Assembly (NCBI GenBank): GCA_037951105.1
Contig: JBAMJV010001346.1
Span: 23,501-87,500, forward strand
Origin: Echinarachnius parma
Lineage: Eukaryota; Echinodermata; Echinoidea; Clypeasteroida; Echinarachniidae
DNA: 64,000 nucleotides
Direction: 5' to 3'
Below are positions 9,043 to 21,600 of the stretch, one piece after another. Within the stretch, counting starts at the first letter, position 1. Each line of letters starts with the position of its first letter. The translations under genes were made by a program, and so were the position numbers. The notes below the pieces were generated by a model, which saw nothing but the letters and a program-made list of their open reading frames with translations, was not told where the DNA came from and made no database searches.

Positions 9043-11190
9043 AACCCCTCAAAAAAAGTTCGGAAACTCAAGTTTGATCGATTATATCTATTTTATTAAA
9101 AAATCATAATGGTTATATTTGGTATCACTTGAAACCTGTATACCTCTTTAAAGGGATAGTTGAGTTTTGGTAGAGAGGGCGCTATACTACTTATTTTTTT
9201 GTGAGGTAATGAAACACCGAGTGTAAAATTTGAAAGAGCATAATTTTTAAATAATAAAATCATCTTTGTTTGATCAAAATCGGTTCAGAGACGGCTGAAA
9301 TATCCATAAATATAACAATTTATAATAAACCTGGGGCCCCAGGTTTATTAGAGAATTTTGAACCAGCCGTTAAAAATTCAAAAAAATGCTTCCTCTTTTC
9401 AAAAAGTTACAAAATAGGTATTCAAATAGTTGTTGGTTATTTCTCTATCTAATCACTATTTCAACAAAGCATCACATGCACAATATTTTATTCAAGATGG
9501 TTGAAACCGATGAGTGTTTAGAGAGCGCCCCCTTACGTTTTAACGGCTCTTTTTGAATGATAACATGATCTTTACTACGTCATTTGTAATTTTGAGTTCC
9601 TTTCTAGTTATAACTATTAGTTTGTAATGTAATGATGCAGGTTTTGGTTACTAAAATTCAGTTTCACCAAAACTGTACTCTCCTTACCAGAACTCAACTA
9701 TCCCTTTGAAATGATACCAAATTCGTAAGCATCACGAGCACGAGGTATGTGCAGTATACTTGAGGATGGGGGAAAGTCAGAAGTGAAATGTCGCAAAATG
9801 CTCCAACAAACTTCAGTTGGAAGGTCTGACAACCATATCACGGTCTTTCTCAAGTTCAAATTATTTCGACGATGAATATCTTGTCAATAAAGAGATACTG
9901 TTGAATATGGTATCAGACAAAAGCCTGTTTAATTATCTTTCCAATGACACCTCACTTGGAATAATTATGAAAGCCGGGTAGGTACAATTAAGGTGAATAT
10001 TTGGGAGGATCGACAGCAAAATGTAAGCAAAATGCATTTGATTGTGTGAAATTGAAGGCGTTGCATCCAAAAACGACTTTTTTGGGAATATCTTAGTACT
10101 TTATTTTACATAATCATTATGAAATTCAACATTATGTTAAAGCGTGTTAATTTGTCAATGAAATAATGCCCCATTCATAGTGGTTATGTGCTTGAGGTGT
10201 GTCTAGTACCTCTAAATGTATGGGGCTCAAAATGACACGTTGTTAGGTCGACTTTCTACCGTTTGATACGTGGTAATAAGGGCATACCTACACGGTCGAA
10301 GAGGGCGCTAATATGCCAGTTCTGGCCAGTTTGCGTAGGTTTAGAGAAATTTGAAGCATTTTCAATACATCAAGTTTGTGAGTTTCCTGTATTACACACT
10401 CACATTCAGCATAATCATTGCAAATGAGACATCATATTAAAGGTAAATTAACGAGCTTTCCGATAGTGCAAAACGTAATGATGATAGCGTTATGCTTAAT
10501 ACAACAATATCTTACCGGAATCTTGAAACAAGAAGCCATGGTCTTAAATTCATAGCATTTATAGACCCCCATATCCGGTTTAACTGCACACACCCCAATA
10601 GCATAATTATTACAGGTGAGACATGATTTTAAAGAAAAATAAACACGCTTTCACATGATACTAAATTTACTGATGATTATGCAATTTACAACCCTAAAAC
10701 ATCCCTCCAATAGTCGTTTTTTCGATGCAACGCCTTCAATTTCACAAAAAGAAATGCATTTTGCAACGTTTCCCTTTCGGCCCTCCCCATATTCAGCTGT
10801 ACCATACTTAACCTGTTAATAAAATTGTTACGGACATAAGCGTATTGAAAAAAAAAACACATAGGCTTTAAAATGATACCAAATTTGATAAGTTTAAATC
10901 ATTTGAACACGCTACAATCTTCGATACAACCTGAACATTAAAAAATACGGCACAAGAGTCAAATTTCCCAACTGAATACTTTCGGCCCGTTTTGCGACAT
11001 TTGACTTCTGACCGTCCTCCATTCTGAAACGCACTGCGTATTCCCTGATTTGAAATGAATCACAACAAATGTATCATTTTAAAGGGATATCATCATGCAT
11101 TGCAATGACACTAATAGGAACAAATAAAATTTGACAATAAAAGTTATACAATCGATCAAAGTTGAGTTTCCGAACTTTTTTTGAGGGGTT
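9043..11190. mobile_element. Long-TIR, TA-target element, copy A (2.15 kb)
   Basis: It begins AACCCCTCAAAAAAAGTTCG and ends with the complement, flanked by TA at 9041-9042 and 11191-11192. Inverted stretches continue well inside, for example at the GATCGATTATA level. Copy A carries a piggyBac-like MITE at 9152-9705 and internal near-inverted parts around 9990-10080 and 10700-10800 (CGTTGCATCCAAAAACGACT against its degenerate complement). No transposase frame is visible. Copies B, C and D lie at 16820, 24408 and 56611. Confidence 0.8.
9152..9705. mobile_element. TTAA-target MITE (AGGGATAG family), copy 1
   Basis: The ends read AGGGATAGTTGAGTTTTGGT and the complement CCAGAACTCAACTATCCCT. The left flank is TTAA (9148-9151) and the right is TTGA, one base off. 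The TTAA target suggests a piggyBac-type non-autonomous element. The central GGGGCCCC palindrome near 9335 is shared with copy 4 at 44494. Confidence 0.85.
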
Positions 11191-11318
11191 TATATTGGGT
11201 AGAGCTGAAGTCTTCTATTAAATATCTTTTGTAAGTTGGTATAGTCGAGTGTTTTTTAATTATATATTATTAATTTGGCTGCATTATCTGGTTACTCCTT
11301 TTGTTGTAATTATAAGTG

Positions 11319-11682
11319 CGGTTCGTTATTCCGAAGGTTCGTTATTCCGAAGGTTCGTTATTCCGAACACGCAAATTTCCTATACTTGAGTGTTCGTTAA
11401 TCCGAAAATGAAATAGGGTTCGTTAATCCGAACATTTGTTGCATTATTCCGAAGGTTCATTATTCCGAAGGTTCGTTATTCCGAAGGTTCGTTATTCCGA
11501 AGGTTCGCTATTCCTAAAATTAAATCGGGTTCGTTATTCCGAAGGTTCGCTATTCCTAAAATTAAATCGGGTTCGTTATTCCGAAGGTTCGCTATTCCTA
11601 AAATTAAATCGGGTTCGTTATTCCTAAGGTTCGTTATTCCGAAAATGAATTAGGGTTCGTTAATCCGAAAATGAAATAGGGT

Positions 11683-11720
<38 letters not shown>

Positions 11721-12488
11721 GTGTGTGTGTGTGTGCACTGGCGTAGTAGTGGGGGGGGGGGGGGGGGGGGTGTCATGGGCCCCCCTCCCAAATCAATTTA
11801 AATCAATTTAAAGAGTAAAAACTCAGATTGCCAAAGCTCTCTAACGGGGGGGGGGGGGACACCCCCCACACCCCCTCTGCCCTTAGTTGCTATTTATGAT
11901 GAAATACATACAATTCCGACAAATAAAATGTGATTTTGGACTGATATCAAGCGGCAAAATCTAACTTTATGACATAATTATAATTATAATTGATTTTGGT
12001 TTTATTTCATGTTTGTTTACATGAGAAAGATATAAATATATATATATCTCATTCTTATTGCACTGTTTTACAAAGAAAAATAAAATACAATTTGACTAGA
12101 ATTGTAAAGCCACTCTTTGCCCCCCTCCCCTTCTCCCCCACCCCCCCCCCCCCCCCCCATGCAGCCACGGCAATTAGAGTAAGATTGATCCCCTCTCCCA
12201 AGTCCACACTGCTCAAAATCAGATCAACTCAATTCTTTTCTACGTCGTATTTATTTAATTTTCGGATTAACGAACCCTATTTCATTTTAGGACTAACGAA
12301 CCTTCGGAATAACGAACCCGATTTTATTTTCGGATCAACGAACCTTCGGAATAACGAACCTTCGGAATAACGAACCTTCGGAATAACGAACCTTCGGAAT
12401 AACGAACCTTCGGAATAACGAACCTTCGGAATAACGAACCTTCGGAATAACTGAACCTTCGGAATAACGAACCTTCGGAATAACGGAC
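11319..12488. repeat. Inverted pair of 16-bp tandem arrays around low-complexity sequence
   Basis: Units of GGTTCGTTATTCCGAA repeat from 11319 to about 11660 on the + strand and as the complement from about 12257 to 12488. Variant units have the unit spaced by AAAATTAAATCGG. Between the arrays lie a GT run (about 11682-11734), G runs (about 11750-11770), C runs and AT-rich DNA. The arrays look like the multi-copy terminal repeats of a single element of about 1.17 kb. No ORF of note is present. Confidence 0.8.
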
Positions 12489-12583
12489 TGTAACCGTAAT
12501 TATTAGTATATGCATAATAGGAGAAGATCAAATTTTATAGTTTGGGACTTGTTTTTGTTTTCTTGTGAATTTTATTTCGACAG

Positions 12584-12676
12584 AAATACAGCAATGGGTT
12601 TTCACTTCCAGCCAGTCATAAGTCAGCAATAACCGTCCATGAAAATGCTCCAATCAATGCCACTCAGTTTTACCAG
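12584..12676 (+). CDS. XDH: XDH exon 1 of window (linker)
   Basis: Acceptor TTCGACAG and donor GTAAAG enclose 93 bp in phase 0. It encodes 31 residues, [13 protein letters not shown] to INATQFYQ, matching the linker between the FAD and molybdenum domains. Earlier exons are not in the window. Confidence 0.85.
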
Positions 12677-15600
12677 GTAAAGTAATTATTATTTATTACA
12701 TCCCAGAATCCCGTATAGTCAATCTGTTAGCCTTTGAATAAACCAACCAATTTATCATTGAAGTCTTCTCTTATAAACATCTATATCGTTCATTTGAAAT
12801 ATTCATTGTCGCTATTTTGTATCCACTTTATTTTATCAAGATAATAATTTGTATATCGGTTATGCATATTTATAAAGAGCAAGTTGTTGTAAATGCTAAA
12901 GATCCTATGCTTCCTTACACAGGTATACATCAAATAAAAAGTAAGATACATAATGATGGGGTAAACATAATATAGTGAAGCAAATCATTTAAAAAAAATC
13001 ACAAGTGAGTTTTAAACCTCGACTGCAAGATCTAAAGATATTCACATGTACCCATGAAGCAAAACATCCCATTGCCAATGGGGTCCGCTCGCTATTCATG
13101 AGGTCTTGAGCCAAATGTCACAAAACTAATTATACATGTATATGCAAAAAGACTAATTTTTGGCATATCTTGGGAACCATTTCACAAATTGGCGGCAAAC
13201 ATAGTACATGTATGCAACTCTGTATATGTGAGGAATAGATTTATGAATATATTTATGGGTCATTTATCCATACCTATTATGCACCCCTTGAACTTGGAAC
13301 AGATGACTAAAACCTATTGTAAATCATTTGTCAACCCTAATCATTTGTGAAATAATTCCCACTATTGTCATTTTTGAAATATTTATCATAATCTCTAAAA
13401 TTCACTTTGTTTTGTCATTATTCTATTTTGAATAGGAGATAGCTCCAGGCCAGCCTCAGCAGGACCCCGTAGGCCGACCTGTGGTCCACTTGTCGGCCTT
13501 GAAGCAGACCACGGGGGAAGCCATCTACCTTGACGATATGCCAAGCATTCAGGGCGAACTCTACATGGCATTTGTCTTCAGCCAAAGGGCCCATGCTAAG
13601 ATTATGTAAGTGAATAACCTTGATAATGTCCTATTTGATAGTAAACAAGTTTTAAATGAAATCCAAGTGCTTTCATTTTGTATAAAGTATAATGTTTTTA
13701 CCTTATACAGAGTGTCCCAGAAAGGTTGCAACACTTACGATCGTTAATTTCTTCGACACCATCGACCAAATGTCATTATTTTTTATTTCATTGGATAGAA
13801 CATTCTTTTTCCAACAAAATGATACCATGAACATGGATTTTGGGTAAGGCGTTTGGATCCTAGGGCCATTTTTCTGAGGCAATGTCGTTTCCTAAATTTG
13901 CTACTTTTTCGTCTCCAGCGATCCTCGGAACACTGAGACATTCTCGCCCCACGGCCTGCCGTAGAATTAGCTGTACATAAGAATGGCTCACATTGTCTTC
14001 CTTACAAAGGGGAGCAGTCATGCGGTTCTTTTGTCCAGCGGATTGTATGGCAGGCCGTGAGGAGAGAATGCCTCAGTGCTCAGCGGATCGCTGGAGACGA
14101 AAAGTAGCAAATTTTGGAAACGACATTGCCTCAGAAAAATTGCCCTAGCATCCAAACGTTCCATCCAAGGAAATAAAAAAATAATGACATTTGGTCGATG
14201 GTGTCGAAGAAATTAACGATCGTAAGTGTTGCAACCTTTCTGGGACACTCTGTATATTAACGTAAAACTCAATTCTAGATCTGTGGATCCCTCCAAGGCT
14301 TTGGAGGTCGAAGGTGTCGTGGACTATGTCAGTGCCAACGACATTCCTGGGAGCAACATTGTTGGAGCTGTCTTCCGCGAGGAAGAACTGCTTGCAACAG
14401 ATGAGGTAGGATTTTCTGTTGTAATTAAAATTTTGAATCAAGACTCCAACACTTGGGGGTGGTTGATGTCACTGAGGACGTTGCACTGAACAGGGGAGAG
14501 TAGAGAAGTTCAATCCACTATGGAAATTGATATTCACCAAGAAGGGAAAAAAGAAGAATTCAACATGACTTTGTTCAGATCTGTAAAATTTTAAATTGTA
14601 GTTGTGCAGACAAAATAGAAATGTCTTTTGTTGTATAATAATGGATGAGAAAAGTTAAAGTTTGGGGGAAATTGCGAGAGAAATGTATGTAACATTTTAT
14701 ACAATCAAATAACTTATTATTTTGTTATAACAAGAGGCATGGGGAAAAAATAACAATCATCAAAAGCAAGAAGGAAGAATATATATACAACAAATTAGAA
14801 GAACTTTATGTTTCCAAACATTCAAGATGATATGTCCAACTTGCATATTTTTCGACATTATTAAAACATGATCTTAACACCAAAAAGGTGAACATGGTGA
14901 ATGATATGTTATTGTTGCAGTGTCTAAAATGCTTACATTTTTGTCAGACGAGCAGCCTATATACTGACAGAATTCATTTTTATGTATAAACATTCATGAA
15001 TAAATATATTACAACACAATAAAAATATTACTTAACATCAAAATACAACAAAATAATATATAATTATAAATGCATTTGGCAAGATAAGCACTAAACATGG
15101 TAGCCTAACAATTTGATTATTTTCGACATTACTAAAACATGATCTTAACACCAAAAAGGTGAATGACATGTTCTTGTTGCAGTGTCTAAAATGCTTACAT
15201 ATTTGTCAGACGAGCAGCCTATAGCAGTTCTGTAATGGCCAGTGAAAATGGTTTTGGCAATTGCCACATTGTAATGTGGCTATATATTTTGTACGCTCTT
15301 TGTTGGTAAAGGTTCACCATGTTGGTCAGCCTATCGGAGTTATACTTGCAGAGAGCCCGATACTGGCCCAGAGGGGCGCTCGACTCGTGGAGATTCAATA
15401 TAAGGATCTGGAGGCCATAATCACCATAGAGGTAAGCGGTTCTGTCATTTGAACCATTAAAGAGATCTAGCATAACTTTGTCTTAATTGAACAAACTCAC
15501 TTGCATATCTAGTTGTTCAGTCATGTCCAGTTGTTTTCCTAGTGAAAGTTATTTGCCTCGTATGAAATGTGTCTATTCAGAATTATACAGCCAATCCATT

Positions 15601-18600
15601 TTTCTTCACACTGAACCAACAAATTCAAGAAAAGAATATTGAAAACGCGCTGAAGAAGTTGTTATCTGACCTACATGAAAATTTTGTTTTAGTCAGGATA
15701 CTATAGCTAAGCAGTACTTCAAACTGACCAATGTATTCGAGAAAGGTAACATTAAAGAAACACTAAGGTCAGATCATGTCCTTGGGGGTAGATCAAAGCT
15801 GTATGACATGAGCTTGTCTACATAAAGAAACTTCATTAATCATTATTGGTCTATTTGATAATATGTTTTTTTCTTGATTAAGGATGCTATAGCCAAGCAG
15901 TTGTTATTGAAAGTGACCAAAGGGTTTGAAATGGGTGGCGTTGAGGTCAGATCATGTCTTCGAAGTGGATATAAATGCTGAAAAGCATAAACAAGTCATG
16001 TGAAAGGTCAAAAGTGAATCGTCAAGTTATTATCGGATATATTATGTCTTTACAACAAAGTGGTCGGAGGCATTATGTTTGGGGGTTGTCCGTCCGTCCG
16101 TACTTACGTACATCCTGTTCACGTGGTCACGTTATCTCAAGAAAAGATTTACAGATGTTTATCAAACTTGGTACATGTATGTATCCAATGCCATTGGATA
16201 CATACGTGTACCAAGTTTGATACAAATCCGTTAATCTGTTCTTGATATAACGTGATCACGAGAACATTAGGGAGCCAATTAATTTATTGGATTTTAGGGT
16301 CATAGGGCTCATATAGAAGCAAACATTAGCAATGATCATATTATCTCAAGAACCGATTGAAGGATTCTCACCAATCTTGGTACATGAATGGACCTTAAGG
16401 AACCAATGAACAGATTAGATTTAGAAAGGCCAAAAGTCACATGGCTCATACAAATCATGCAATGGCAGAGGCATCAATTTCGACTGCGCAGTCGATGATC
16501 CTTCTAGTTTGGATTTGTTTCTTGATTAAGAATACTATAGACAAGCAGTCTTTCTTGAAAGTGACCAAGGGTTTAGAAACGGGAGACGTTAAGGAGGTCA
16601 TAATGTCTTGGAAGGGGAGATAAATGCTGAAATATTGATTTATTATTGATATCACATGACATTGTTTCATTTTTTAGGATGCTATAGCCAAGCAGTCTTT
16701 CTTAAAAGTGACCAAATAGGGGGTTGAAACGGACGGTGTTGACAAGGTGTTGAAGAGATCAAACCATGTCCTGGAAGGGGAGATGAATGCTGAAAGGCTT
16801 ACAAATTTCAACCTATATAAACCCCTCACAAAAAAGTTCCGCTATTCAACTTTGAGCGTTCATATCTCTCCCATTACTTTATTACCGTTCATTTGGTATC
16901 ATTGGAAAGCTTGTATTCCCCCCTTTACATTTATATGACATTTGCTATGAATAATTTAACATGGAATGTGCATGACACCTGAATATTGGGCAAAGTCAAA
17001 AGTGAAATGTTGCAAAATGCATTGATATTGTCAACAGTGTACCCTCCTTTTGTTAGGAGAATAAAGTGTTCTGAATTTTGTTAAGTTGGTCATGCGTGAA
17101 TGTCATTGGCATATTATAATTTTCTTTGGTGGATGAAATGTGTCTTCATAGTTTTGCGGTGGTGCAATAACGTTTGTGTATGATGTTAGGAAAATGTAAT
17201 GTGTTTAATTGACTGATTGAGAAGTTATCATAATGTTTTACACAGATTATTGCAAGTTTGTCAGTGTTCCAAGTTTACACAAAATCCACCACAATTACAG
17301 TACAAACGTTACTTTTCATTGTCCAAACAACAGAAGTATTCATTATTGCATTCATGACCACTTCAAAATCATTCCATTCTCCAGGGGAAATGATAATACG
17401 CTATTGACATCATGCATGATCGCCTCAACATCATTTACAATATCACCTATTCTCCCAAAGACATGATAAATCATATTGACAATATCAATGCATTTTACAA
17501 CATTTCACTTTTAACTTTGCCCCATATTCGGATGTAATGCACATTCCATGATAAAATATCCATAACAAATGTCATACCAATGTAAAGGGGGGAAAGTTAG
17601 CTTTCCAACGATATCAAATTTATGAACAGTAATAAAGTACTAGGAGGGATATGAACACTCAAACTTGAATTGCGGAACTTTTTTGCAATAATCTGTGTAC
17701 AAATCAAACATAATGATAACTTCTCAATCAGTCAATAAAACACAAAATATCTTCCTAACAACATACAACAACGTTATTGCACCACCTCAAAATCAAATGA
17801 CACATTTCATCCTCCAAAGAAGATGATAATACGCCATGGACATTCATGCATGACCGACTGAACATCATTCAGAACACTTTATTCTCCCAACAAAAGGAGG
17901 TATCGCTGTTGACAATTGTCATGGCATTCGGATTTCATGCACATTCGATGATTTAATATTCACAACAAATGTCATATCAATGTAAAGGGATGAAAACATG
18001 TTTTCAAATGATACCAACTTCATGAACGGTAATATAGTAATAAGATAGATATTAACGCTCAAACTTGAATTGCGGAACTGTTTGTGAGGGGTTTATATTG
18101 AAACTTCAAGTTATTATTGGTTTTATTTGGCTTTGTTTCTTGATTTAGGATGCTATCGCCAAGCAGTTGTTCTTAAGGGTGACCAAGGGGTTCGAAACGG
18201 GGGACGGTTAGGAGGCGTTGGAGAGGTCAGACCATGACCTGGATGTAGAGATAAATGCTGGAAGGCATAAACATGTTGAGATAGTGAACAATTTAAGTGA
18301 TTATTGGTAATATTTGACGTTGATTATTGATTCAGGATGCTATAGCCAAGCAGTCATTCTTGAAAGTGGCCAAGAGGCTTGAAACGGGAGACGTTGAGGA
18401 GGCATTAGAGAGGTCAGACCATGTCTTGGAAGGGGAGATGAAGGTGGGAGGGCAGGACCACTTCTACCTGGAGACCCAGTGTTCCTTTGCCATCCCCAAG
18501 GGAGAGGATGGAGAGATGGAGTTATTCTCTTCCACCCAACACCCTTCTGAAGCCCAGGTATGTAAATTATGACTTTATTTAAATGTAAAAAACAACATAT

Positions 18601-21600
18601 AGATAGATAGATATATCGGTTGTTATTGAACAAGATAACAAACAAGACTGTAGTCCGAGGACTAAAGTGCCTTGCTTACAACACAAATATATAAACATTC
18701 ATGAATAAATATATTACAACACAATACACAAAATATTACTTAACATCAAAATACAACAAAGTAATATATATTTATGAATGCATTTGGCAAGATAAGCACT
18801 AACAGGCATGTTAGCCTAAAAATTTGATTATTATAATATATGCATATCCTCTTATATTTTAATTATAATATAACAATAATAAAGAACCAATTTATTAATT
18901 CCTCATCGACTTACTTATATGTAATACTAACTAAATATCAAATCAAACAAAGTGTAAATTAATACAGTACATGTATATCTTTAAAAACTACACAAATTAG
19001 CAGCACAAAAGTGCGGTCAGAGCATTATTATAAAGAGATCAAAATAACTTTGAAAAAAACAAGATCCCAGTTACTCATTAACTCTTAATTTAGGACACAA
19101 GATTACTAAAATCATGTAAGACAAACTGTAAAAGGAGTCATAAGGCATATGCCAGACCAATCTAAGAGAAAACGTTAATAGTGGCAAACCACGATATCAT
19201 TATTATTATTATAGTATGACGCCATGGTGGCATAGAAAAAAATTATCATTATAGAATGACGCTATGAGCATGACAATTATTTTTTTAAAGGATATCAAAT
19301 CCCACTACGGGACCTTTTCAGCCGTGTACAAAGTAAGTGCAATTTTCACACATTACTTTCTGGACATATCAGATCACACCAATACACATTTTATTAACCA
19401 CGCATCACTTTTTGCACTCGTCAAAAAAGTTACTAGATCCCTTTAAACTTGGTACATACATTTTGAGGAGTCTATTACCTGATTACATTTTGGAGACATG
19501 AGGTGAAAGGCCACAGGGTTCATTATATATGGGAAAATAGCTCGTTATCGGGATATCTCAAGAACCAATTGACTTATTGTCTTTAAACTTGGTACATGCA
19601 TGAATTTTGAGGAGTTAATTACCTGATTAGATTTTGGGGTCATGAGGTCATAGGTCAAAGGTCACAGGGCTCATTATGCATGCACAAATAGTTACCACGA
19701 TATCTGTCGGGTGTTCGTCAAAAATTATCAAAGCCGAGACCGAGATCCATCAACAAATGTCGAGACCAAGACCATTGGTTATGATGGTCGAGACCGCTAA
19801 AAAGTGGACTTGAGCCCAATTAAAATTGGTAAAGGGGTAATTTTTTCATAGAAGGGAGGGGGTGGGGACCCCCCCCCCCCCCCCCTCTTTCCTACCCCGG
19901 GTACGCCTATGATCTTACGGAGCCAATGAAATGATTCTATTTAAAGGGCAGCTAGGTCAAAGGTCAAAGTTGACTCTGCTCATATAAATCACGAAATGGC
20001 GGAGGCATCCATTTCGACTGTGCGCAGTCGAAGATCCATCTAGTTTAATTTCTTCTGCCAAGGTCGTATTGCACATGCGCAGAAGCATCCAAGGGTAGGC
20101 CCGGCCAGTGTCTCATTAATACTTGCGCGATACTTGATGCCTAGTATGAATGGGTAGACATCTTATTCCAGGCCAGTGCCAGGCCAGTGCACAGCCAGTG
20201 CTAGACGCAAGTATGAATGGGGCGATATTCTTAAATACTGTAGAAAATCACCTCCATTGTTCTCAGTGTGCTGATAAATTGTGTCATTTATCGAACCAAA
20301 CAAGAAAGAGGAAGAACTGCCTTAAACCTGACAAGTTTTTAATAATGCACCTTCTTTGTCAGTTGTTAACATTGCATATTCTTCCATGCATTTCCTTTTG
20401 CAGAAAATGACCTCCATTGTTCTCGGTGTGCCGTTGAATCGTGTCGTTTGTCGAGCCAAGCGTGTGGGCGGAGGCTTCGGGGGCAAAGAGAGCAGAGCCT
20501 CCATAATGGCCGCTGTGTGTGCTGTGGCTGCATACAAGTAAGTTAACTTGTACGAGTTTCCCTTATTTGACAGGAATCCGTTTCTTGGGTGCTACATAGT
20601 TGCATGGTTTCACAAACGACGGCATACTTCAGACGGCAATACAAATACATAGTTTGATGATTGTAGTAAGTCGTAAGATGGCAAATACAACACAGGTTGA
20701 ACAACTGTGTCATGTACGATATGAAGCCATCTTATTCATTGCTAATTCGTTGCTAGGTAACATCATAATAGTATCGATATGTATCGATCAGATCGTAACA
20801 TCCCCCTTCCTTTAAAGTTATAAACATTCTTCTATGACAAATATCTCATTCGCTTAACACAATGCAACAATGCCTTAATAGACCGCTTCTGTAATGTATG
20901 CTAATAATATGCGCATGACGTCAGACTCTCCGTCGTCAAGCTTAACAGTAGTAACTACGGTTTTTGTTAACTACATGGTTTTGTTAAGCTTGCCGACGGG
21001 GACTCTGATGTCATGCGCATATTATTAGCATACATTACAGAAGCGGTCTATTGCCTAAACCTAAACAAAATAAAAAATAACAATGTTTTTGATGTAACTC
21101 TTGCCTTGCTTATAACTCATGTCCTCACAACAATTCATGCTTCTGTATGTAACTGCACTAATAACATTTGCTTAGGTAACTACATGTATCAACATGTGTA
21201 TGGTTTCTAAAATGATGCATATACGATAAAACAATAAGATTTCCTCTCACTTGGCACTGTACATACGATATTATAAACATCTTTTATCTAAATTCAAAAT
21301 TTCCCTTAATAACACTAAAACATTTGGGTTTGGATACTTTATACGACCGTGGTTCGTCACACACCTTTGGGACCTGCAGGTACCCAGACGTGTTCCTGCG
21401 GGTGTAGGACACGGACTGATTGTCCTACGTGCATGGGAGATCTCGTCCAGCATGTTTGTCATGCGTCTCTTTCATCTTGGTTTGCCTTTGCAAGAGGTGG
21501 TCTGAATTCGATGAATCTCACGCAAGATGATGGTTTGGGAGACCCATTCTGGCTGGCCTGCCGAAGTTCAGCGGGTGACTTCATGTCGGAATCGACATGT

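Noticed and set aside
11319..12488. CRISPR-like array
   Set aside because: The units are directly adjacent or separated by non-unique filler, the two arrays are inverted to each other, and the genome is eukaryotic.
15697..18275. Ghost exons as real alternative XDH exons
   Set aside because: Most contain stops or deletions, none has a donor at the matching place, and each lacks the GGQDHFYLE part needed for the enzyme.
20569..20598. Possible ghost of part of exon 7
   Set aside because: AGGAATCCGTTTCTTGGGTG resembles exon 7 (AGGAATCCGTTCCTTGGATG), but only over about 30 bp and 3.5 kb away. It may be real but is too short to call.
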